Shown here piece by piece: positions 58,795-64,000 of a stretch of DNA of 64,000 nucleotides. This stretch comes from an uncultured Shewanella sp. (lineage in GTDB: Bacteria; Pseudomonadota; Gammaproteobacteria; Enterobacterales; Shewanellaceae), in NCBI RefSeq assembly GCF_947501665.1, contig NZ_CANMWS010000005.1, forward strand, positions 124,001 to 188,000. The letters are read 5' to 3'. The position numbers and the translations under genes are program-made. The notes under the pieces are model-generated. The model was not told the DNA's origin. It did no database searches and saw only the letters and a list, made by a program, of their open reading frames with translations. Each line of letters opens with the position of its first letter. The stretch's first letter is position 1.

Positions 58795-59520
58795 ATGATA
58801 ACTATTCAGCCTATCGCAGAAGACAGCCTTATTGTCTACTTTAAGAATACGATTGATTTATCAGTAACACACACTATCATGCAGCTGGTGGACCAGCTCA
58901 TATCTCACACTGTATCTGATGTTTTCCTTGATAAAATCAAACAAAATATACTTGAAATCACACCGTCATATACCAGCATATTAATCCAATACCGGGCTTC
59001 ACAAATAAGTTTTGATGAGATAAAAACCGCACTGAATCAATGGGATAAAAAAAAGGCCACCTCAACATTTAGCTCCCCCTCATTGGTGCATACATTACCG
59101 GTTTATTACGCCACAGAAGTGGGACCTGACCTCCCCCATTTAGCCAAGCGACATCATTTAAATCCAGACGACATCATTCGATACCACTGTGAAGAAGAAT
59201 ATCATGTCTATGCTATCGGTTTTGCCCCAGGCTTTGCCTTCTTAGGAAGGGTTAATCCCCGTATTGCCACTCCACGTAGAGATTCTCCCAGATTGAGTAT
59301 TCCTGCAGGGAGTGTGGGTATCGCCGATCAGCAAACTGCCGTTTACCCCAATCACACACCTGGAGGTTGGCAGATCATCGGCAATTGTCCAACCCCCCTA
59401 TTCGATGTGACAGCCTTACCTATGACGCCATTCAAAGTGGGTGACAAAGTCAAATTTACCCCGATATCTAAAACGGAGTATATTAAACAAGGAGGCAAAA
59501 TTTGCAGCAACTGGAAGTAG
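58795..59520 (+). CDS. pxpB: 5-oxoprolinase subunit B
   Basis: The 241-residue protein belongs to the KipI/PxpB family, recognised by YAIGFAPGFAFLGRVNPRIA, RDSPRLSIPAGSVGIA and GGWQIIGNCP. It starts 18 bases after pxpA. Its 3' end contains the GGAGG site and start codon of pxpC. Confidence 0.94.
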   Translation: MITIQPIAEDSLIVYFKNTIDLSVTHTIMQLVDQLISHTVSDVFLDKIKQNILEITPSYTSILIQYRASQISFDEIKTALNQWDKKKATSTFSSPSLVHTLPVYYATEVGPDLPHLAKRHHLNPDDIIRYHCEEEYHVYAIGFAPGFAFLGRVNPRIATPRRDSPRLSIPAGSVGIADQQTAVYPNHTPGGWQIIGNCPTPLFDVTALPMTPFKVGDKVKFTPISKTEYIKQGGKICSNWK

Positions 59521-60437
59521 TTGCACCCGGTCCAATGAGCTTAATACAAGACTTAGGTCGCTTTGGAGGCTCAAGGCACGGACTTTCTCAGGGCGGCCCT
59601 GTTGATCTTCATGCCTATTGCTGGGCAAACTATTTATTAAATAATGCAATGACCTGCTCTCAAATAGAGATCACTCTAGGGCAAGCGAGCTTTAAGGCAC
59701 ATGATGATCTCTTGTGCAGTCTGACAGGCGCAGATACAAAAGCAAACATAGATGGCAACCCACTTGCTCCTTGGCAAAGTTTTCTCCTGAAAAAAAATCA
59801 AACACTCACATTAGGTTATCCCACAAAAGGCCTACGTAGCTATTTAGCCATTAAAAATGGTATTAATGCACCACAAATATTAAACAGTACCGCTACCGTA
59901 CTGCGGGATGACATAGGTACCAAAGCACTAAAATCAGGAGATCAGTTAAATATTTCTCCACCTTTTATTCCACACTCATTAAATAACAATCATATTCAAC
60001 ATATTATCCCGTCACAGTTTCGTCCCCAATACTGTGATACCATCACATTAAACGTGCTTGGCGCTTATCAAGAAGATCTATTTTCAGCAGCAGATAAGCA
60101 CACTTTTTATCACTCTACCTATACGGTTAGCCCTTATTGCGACCGTATGGGATGCCGCTTAACAGGCCCCGCTATCGTATCCCAAAAGCCGCATTTTATT
60201 TCCGAACCTATTGCTTATGGTGCCATTCAAATCCCACCTAACGGTCAACCTATTATCTTATTAAACGATAGACAAACATTAGGGGGGTATTTAAAAATAG
60301 GCTGTGTCGCAAAAATCGACTTACCTAAACTCGCTCAAGCTAAACCCGATACACACATTCATTTTACTCGCGCTAATAGACTTGAAGCTCAACAAAAATG
60401 GTTAGCGTTCATTCAGTTTTTCAATCTGCCTTTTTGA
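59502..60437 (+). CDS. pxpC: 5-oxoprolinase subunit C
   Basis: The 311-residue protein is a KipA/PxpC-family member with VVAPGPMSLIQDLGRFG, GAVD-like GGPVDLHAYCWANYLL and SEPIAYGAIQIPPNGQPI. Translation begins at TTG 59502: GGAGG lies six bases upstream (59491-59495) and the family pattern starts right there. It overlaps pxpB by 19 bases, so the two are translationally coupled. Confidence 0.93.
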   Translation: MQQLEVVAPGPMSLIQDLGRFGGSRHGLSQGGPVDLHAYCWANYLLNNAMTCSQIEITLGQASFKAHDDLLCSLTGADTKANIDGNPLAPWQSFLLKKNQTLTLGYPTKGLRSYLAIKNGINAPQILNSTATVLRDDIGTKALKSGDQLNISPPFIPHSLNNNHIQHIIPSQFRPQYCDTITLNVLGAYQEDLFSAADKHTFYHSTYTVSPYCDRMGCRLTGPAIVSQKPHFISEPIAYGAIQIPPNGQPIILLNDRQTLGGYLKIGCVAKIDLPKLAQAKPDTHIHFTRANRLEAQQKWLAFIQFFNLPF

Positions 60438-60546
60438 ATAATAACTCTACAAAACCTGAACAATTAATCAACACTCATTCAGTTAAGGTTAAGTAAATTG
60501 GGCGTATTTTGTTCAATGTTGATAATCTAATTATTGAGTATTTATT

Positions 60547-60759
60547 ATGTTAGTCAATCAGAACAAACATAGCAGATTAAGACCCTTCTACGCTCAAAAC
60601 TCGACAACTCCTGCAAAACATGGGATAGAGAATCAAGATAGCAGGGTATCTTTCAAGGCCGAAAAAATCAGTAAAAACCTATCCAGTGTGGCTTATTTCG
60701 TCGGCTCGCTCTATTTATTACTTATCGCCACTATCATTACAGGGCAATTATTGACATAG
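60547..60759 (+). CDS. Small protein with C-terminal membrane helix, unknown
   Basis: The 70-residue frame begins MLVNQNKHSRLRPFYAQNST, has a polar first half and a C-terminal hydrophobic helix (about 48-68, VAYFVGSLYLLLIATIITGQ). It has only a weak ribosome binding site. The helix near the end suggests a tail-anchored protein. I do not recognise a family, and it may be a chance frame, but the amphipathic layout favours a gene. Confidence 0.5.
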   Translation: MLVNQNKHSRLRPFYAQNSTTPAKHGIENQDSRVSFKAEKISKNLSSVAYFVGSLYLLLIATIITGQLLT

Positions 60760-60782
60760 TTTATCGAGAGCGTTCATTTATA

Positions 60783-60802
60783 CCCGTGATACTTGAAGAT
60801 GC
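60783..60802. repeat. Dispersed short repeat, copy 2
   Basis: CCCGTGATACTTGAAGATGC matches the 7663-7683 sequence apart from the two-base insertion there. It lies in the gap between the two unknown small genes. Confidence 0.5.
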
Positions 60803-60872
60803 CTGAGTAAGTAAATAAGTGATCATTCCACGGGAATGAAAAAGACTATAGATAAACCATGAAACAGATAAT

Positions 60873-61202
60873 ATGCAGTCTCATTATTTATTAGTACAAC
60901 GCGCTAAAATGCTCTGCATACAAGCAAATGCAATCAATAGTGAAGATGAAAAAAGTGATCTCTGCCATAGTATCAATACAATAGTGAAACACTTTATTTG
61001 TGGCGAATATTGCTATGATGGCGACACCTTAAATAAAGTGCAGCGTATTCAATATCATTTACTCACTTATTTACACCAACCTTTAAGAACGAAAAATGCG
61101 CTTTTTCATTATGAACAAGCCTTATGTGAAGTTGAGTTGTTATTTATCTCTCTCAAAGATCAGGGCTTAATTGAAGAAGAAAACTTGCGACCGATACATT
61201 AA
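60873..61202 (+). CDS. Unknown 109-residue protein
   Basis: The frame begins MQSHYLLVQRAKMLCIQANA and predicts a helical cytosolic protein with several cysteines (15, 30, 43, 47 and 85). No family is recognised. The frame ends directly before a strong terminator at 61205-61236, which supports it as the last gene of a unit. The ribosome binding site is weak. Confidence 0.6.
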   Translation: MQSHYLLVQRAKMLCIQANAINSEDEKSDLCHSINTIVKHFICGEYCYDGDTLNKVQRIQYHLLTYLHQPLRTKNALFHYEQALCEVELLFISLKDQGLIEEENLRPIH

Positions 61203-61204
61203 AT

Positions 61205-61236
61205 AAAAAACCGAAGCGATAATGCTTCGGTTTTTT
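61205..61236. terminator. Bidirectional terminator before purF
   Basis: The perfect stem AAAAAACCGAAGC/GCTTCGGTTTTTT with loop GATAAT provides T tracts on both strands. It serves the 109-residue gene and, on the minus strand, the purF unit that ends at 61265. Confidence 0.92.
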
Positions 61237-61264
61237 ATTTGTCATTTACGGTGAACTTTAGCCG

Positions 61265-62779
61265 TTAAGGGTGACACACGTTATGCATTTCAAGGTTAGT
61301 CCCCAAGTCACGATTACGATCAGCTTTTGCATCATCACTACGTAACTGAGTCAGATGATCTAAATAAGCTTGGTCAACATCGTTTGTAACATACTTACCA
61401 TCAAAAACTGACGTTTCAAATGTGGTGATTTGCGGATTCTCTTGGCGGACAGCTTCCACTAAATCCTCTAAAGATTGGAAAATCATACCGTCAGCCCCAA
61501 TCAATTTCGCAATCGCGTCGACATCACGGCCATGGGCAATCAATTCATTTGTCGTTGGCATATCAATACCGTAAACATTAGGGAAACGAATTTCAGGCGC
61601 AGCAGAAGCAAAATACACTTTTTTTGCACCAGCTTCTCGGGCCATCTCAATGATCTGCTCAGAGGTGGTGCCTCGCACAATGGAATCATCCACTAGTAAT
61701 ACATTTTTGCCTTTAAACTCGGCATTAATAGCGTTTAATTTACGGCGTACTGATTTTTTACGCTCTTGTTGACCCGGCATAATAAAAGTTCGCCCGATAT
61801 AACGGTTTTTGACAAAACCTTGTCGGTAAGGTAAATCTAAATCTCGCGCAATTTCTAGCGCAATATCACAAGAAGTTTCTGGAATGGGGATCACCACATC
61901 GATATCATTATCTTCCCATTCTCTTTTTATTTTCTGTCCAAGCATCTTCCCCATATTCACTCGACTGCCGTAAACAGAAATTTTATCTAAAGTCGAATCT
62001 GGACGAGCAAAATAAACAAATTCAAAGATACAAGGTACATAACTGGGTGATTCTGCACATTGACGGGTAAAAAGCTGCCCATCCAAAGTAATATAGATGG
62101 CTTCACCTGGGGCAACATCACGGATCACCTCAAAACCGACAGCATCAAGTGCAACACTTTCTGAGGCCACCATATATTCGGTTCCCCCTTCTGTCTCATG
62201 TTTGCCTAACACCAAAGGGCGAATACCAAAAGGATCGCGAAATGCAACTAAACCTTGGCCAATAATCATAGCAGCAACGGCATAAGCACCTCGAGTAATA
62301 GCATGAACTTGACTCACTGCATCAAAAACGTCATCAGCACTCAATATTTGACTCTTAGTATGCTGTAATTCATCGGCCAGTAAATTTAACAGCACTTCAG
62401 AATCAGAAGTCGTATTGACATGTCTACGTTGCTTAACTAAGCGTTCACAAAGCTCTTGAGCATTGGTCAAATTACCATTATGAGCAATAGAAATACCAAA
62501 AGGAGAGTTAACATAAAAAGGCTGAGCTTCTGATGCACTCGAGCTCCCAGCAGTCGGATATCGTACATGACCAATCCCCGCTTTCCCCTGTAGGCGTTGC
62601 ATATGTTTAGACTCAAAAACGTCTTTAACTAAGCCATTGGCTTTACGTAATCTAAACGCTGCTCCATCTATAGTCACAATACCTGCAGCATCTTGCCCTC
62701 GATGCTGTAGCACAGTCAAGGCATCATAAATGGTTTGATTAACCGACGACTGACCGACTATTCCGACAATACCACACAT
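61265..62779 (-). CDS. purF: Amidophosphoribosyltransferase
   Basis: The 504-residue protein starts MCGIVGIVG, leaving Cys2 as the N-terminal nucleophile after Met removal. The glutaminase domain has [13 protein letters not shown] and NGNLTNA, and the phosphoribosyl part has the PRPP motif [14 protein letters not shown]. It makes phosphoribosylamine, the first step of purine synthesis. It follows cvpA by about 110 bases on the same strand, the usual order in gammaproteobacteria. Confidence 0.97.
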   Translation of the reverse strand: MCGIVGIVGQSSVNQTIYDALTVLQHRGQDAAGIVTIDGAAFRLRKANGLVKDVFESKHMQRLQGKAGIGHVRYPTAGSSSASEAQPFYVNSPFGISIAHNGNLTNAQELCERLVKQRRHVNTTSDSEVLLNLLADELQHTKSQILSADDVFDAVSQVHAITRGAYAVAAMIIGQGLVAFRDPFGIRPLVLGKHETEGGTEYMVASESVALDAVGFEVIRDVAPGEAIYITLDGQLFTRQCAESPSYVPCIFEFVYFARPDSTLDKISVYGSRVNMGKMLGQKIKREWEDNDIDVVIPIPETSCDIALEIARDLDLPYRQGFVKNRYIGRTFIMPGQQERKKSVRRKLNAINAEFKGKNVLLVDDSIVRGTTSEQIIEMAREAGAKKVYFASAAPEIRFPNVYGIDMPTTNELIAHGRDVDAIAKLIGADGMIFQSLEDLVEAVRQENPQITTFETSVFDGKYVTNDVDQAYLDHLTQLRSDDAKADRNRDLGTNLEMHNVCHP

Positions 62780-62888
62780 AGGTGAGCTTCCTCATTGTAA
62801 GATGTTCTATCATTTTAATAAAAAATATTGACCCAACACATATGCAATCAATACTATTTTTCATGCCGTTGATGACATCAAAGGCATG

Positions 62889-63377
62889 TTATATTTTGGG
62901 TACAAAGCTTGAGGTATTTTCCAAATAATTAAAAAACCATTGGATCACCACCCCAAATTCAGGCACAAGCTGTGAGTCTTGCCACCAAGTAGTTTTGGGG
63001 GCGCCTGTAAAAGCGTCCATGAAAAATAATAACGCACTCACAATTAACGCGCCTCTGAGCGCACCAAAGCAGAGTCCAAGTACCCTATCTGTACCCGTTA
63101 GGCCTGTTTTTTCAACAAGTTGACCTAACAAATAATTAACTAAAGCACCCAGAATAAGCGTAGAAACAAATAAAATAGCAATGGCTGCACCATTGCGCAC
63201 TATGTCATCTTGTATCGCAGTAAGATGAACCGCGAGCTTGAGATAAAATGTACTAGCAACAAAAAATGCGACCATCCAAACCACTAAAGACATTGCTTCT
63301 TTTGCGAAGCCGCGCATCAAACTAATCAATGTCGACATGCCAATAATGACGATTATAGCGTAATCAATCCAAACCAT
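62889..63377 (-). CDS. cvpA: CvpA, colicin V production protein
   Basis: The 162-residue inner-membrane protein has four hydrophobic helices and begins MVWIDYAIIVIIGMSTLISL. Family parts are SLMRGFAKEAMSLVVWMVAF and GTDRVLGLCFGALRGALIVS. CvpA was named for a role in colicin V export and affects envelope integrity. It lies between dedD and purF, as in E. coli. Confidence 0.93.
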   Translation of the reverse strand: MVWIDYAIIVIIGMSTLISLMRGFAKEAMSLVVWMVAFFVASTFYLKLAVHLTAIQDDIVRNGAAIAILFVSTLILGALVNYLLGQLVEKTGLTGTDRVLGLCFGALRGALIVSALLFFMDAFTGAPKTTWWQDSQLVPEFGVVIQWFFNYLENTSSFVPKI

Positions 63378-63507
63378 GGAAAAGTGTATCCAGCATTAAG
63401 GGTTAAAACGGCGTGATTTTACCAGAGAAGAGGATAATCCACACCTTAAACAAGATAAGTAAATTTATCATTCTCTGTTTTCACCACAGAACAACCTATC
63501 GATTCAA

Positions 63508-64000
63508 TTACGACTCAATAGGATTATAAGGCTCAATTCTACCTTTCAATTGAGTCAATTTCTCAATATCAGACTGTAAATTAAGTAGCTTATCTTTAGA
63601 CACATCAGGACCAACAAACACTTTTGTGAGCTTGCCGTCAATCGGCTTCGATGGCAATGTGTAGGCATTAAATCCTTGCTTTTGTAGGCGTTCAACAAGC
63701 GCTATCACGTTTTTAGCATTATTAAAACTGCCTAAACGTAATGTCCAAGCACTATTGGACAAAGGGGATTTATCGGGCTTAACGTGTGACTGAGTCCCTC
63801 TTGTTTTTGCGACTTTGACCTCTTCCTTTTTCTGCTCGACAGTGGGAGCAGCCTCAGCTTTCGCCATTTTTTTATCCAGATCGGTGCTCACCACATCATA
63901 AGCTTGATTGGGCAAACGAGTTTCATTGATTACAGGCTTAAGTGGAATTTCGGTAAATATTTCTTCTTGGCGTTGTTTTTTACCATTGAGTAAATCTGGT
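63508..64000 (-). CDS. dedD: SPOR-domain protein DedD, partial (N-terminus outside window)
   Basis: The frame runs from a stop at 63508 to the right edge without interruption. At the edge it reads PDLLNGKKQRQEEIFTEIPL, which matches the region just after the membrane helix in DedD (E. coli LLDGKKKHYQDEFAAIPLVP). The C-terminal SPOR domain (AWTLRLGSFNNAKNVIALVE and KVFVGPDVSKDKLL) binds bare glycan strands at the septum. The internal TTG at 63915 is not the start. Order dedD-cvpA-purF matches other gammaproteobacteria. Confidence 0.88.
   Translation of the reverse strand, partial: PDLLNGKKQRQEEIFTEIPLKPVINETRLPNQAYDVVSTDLDKKMAKAEAAPTVEQKKEEVKVAKTRGTQSHVKPDKSPLSNSAWTLRLGSFNNAKNVIALVERLQKQGFNAYTLPSKPIDGKLTKVFVGPDVSKDKLLNLQSDIEKLTQLKGRIEPYNPIES

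Overview
This window looks like chromosomal DNA of a low-GC marine gammaproteobacterium, most probably Shewanella or a close relative. The basis is gene order and protein resemblance: serC/gyrA/ubiG, nrdA-nrdB-yfaE, cmk-rpsA-ihfB-lapA-lapB-pyrF, dedD-cvpA-purF, tesB-ybaY, grxD beside sodB, and a prkA-yeaH-spoVR operon. No database search was possible, so the genus is an inference. No rRNA, tRNA, CRISPR array, complete insertion sequence or prophage is visible.

Layout. 1-7.2 kb: the end of a LysE-type exporter, grxD, sodB and the stress operon yeaG-yeaH-ycgB. 7.2-14 kb: rplY, a peptidoglycan pair (ldtD-mepK type) and two signalling genes, a hybrid histidine kinase with an in-frame 9-bp repeat and an EAL phosphodiesterase. 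14-29 kb: a housekeeping block (DUF2058, pyrF, lapB, lapA, ihfB, rpsA, cmk, aroA, an aromatic-type aminotransferase, serC, gyrA, ubiG, a HAD phosphatase). 29-33 kb: class Ia ribonucleotide reductase with its ferredoxin. 33-37 kb: TPR protein, XdhC, cytochrome c, and a lipoprotein-metA pair behind a row of MetJ boxes. 37-49 kb is the accessory part, with long AT-rich gaps. It holds two MITE-like elements, a LysR/haloalkane dehalogenase/DUF1330-like cluster, two tandem secreted Cys-rich beta-helix proteins, a deaminase remnant, a second peptide deformylase and an unrecognised 334-residue protein. 49-54.5 kb: an oxidoreductase, two LysR regulators, DoxX, a YqjG-type glutathionyl-hydroquinone reductase and a pirin, resembling the E. 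coli yqjFG/yhaJK set. 54.5-58 kb: ompW behind an FNR-type site, a SpoIIAA-like protein, a 26-residue membrane peptide, ybaY and tesB. 58-64 kb: 5-oxoprolinase pxpABC, two unknown small proteins, purF, cvpA and the 3' part of dedD.

How the genes fit together. Most of the window is core metabolism: pyrimidine, purine, deoxynucleotide, aromatic amino acid, serine and methionine synthesis, ubiquinone, topology and translation. Stress and envelope functions sit between these blocks. The points I find most worth checking are the MetJ-type operator that puts a YbaY-like lipoprotein in front of metA, the predicted lipoprotein haloalkane dehalogenase with an exported/cytosolic pair of DUF1330-like proteins, the tandem beta-helix paralogs, and the repetitive linker in the hybrid kinase. 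I did not find a convincing defence island or a clearly new multi-gene machine. Several start codons were moved from the longest reading frame because a good ribosome binding site or family alignment supports a later start.
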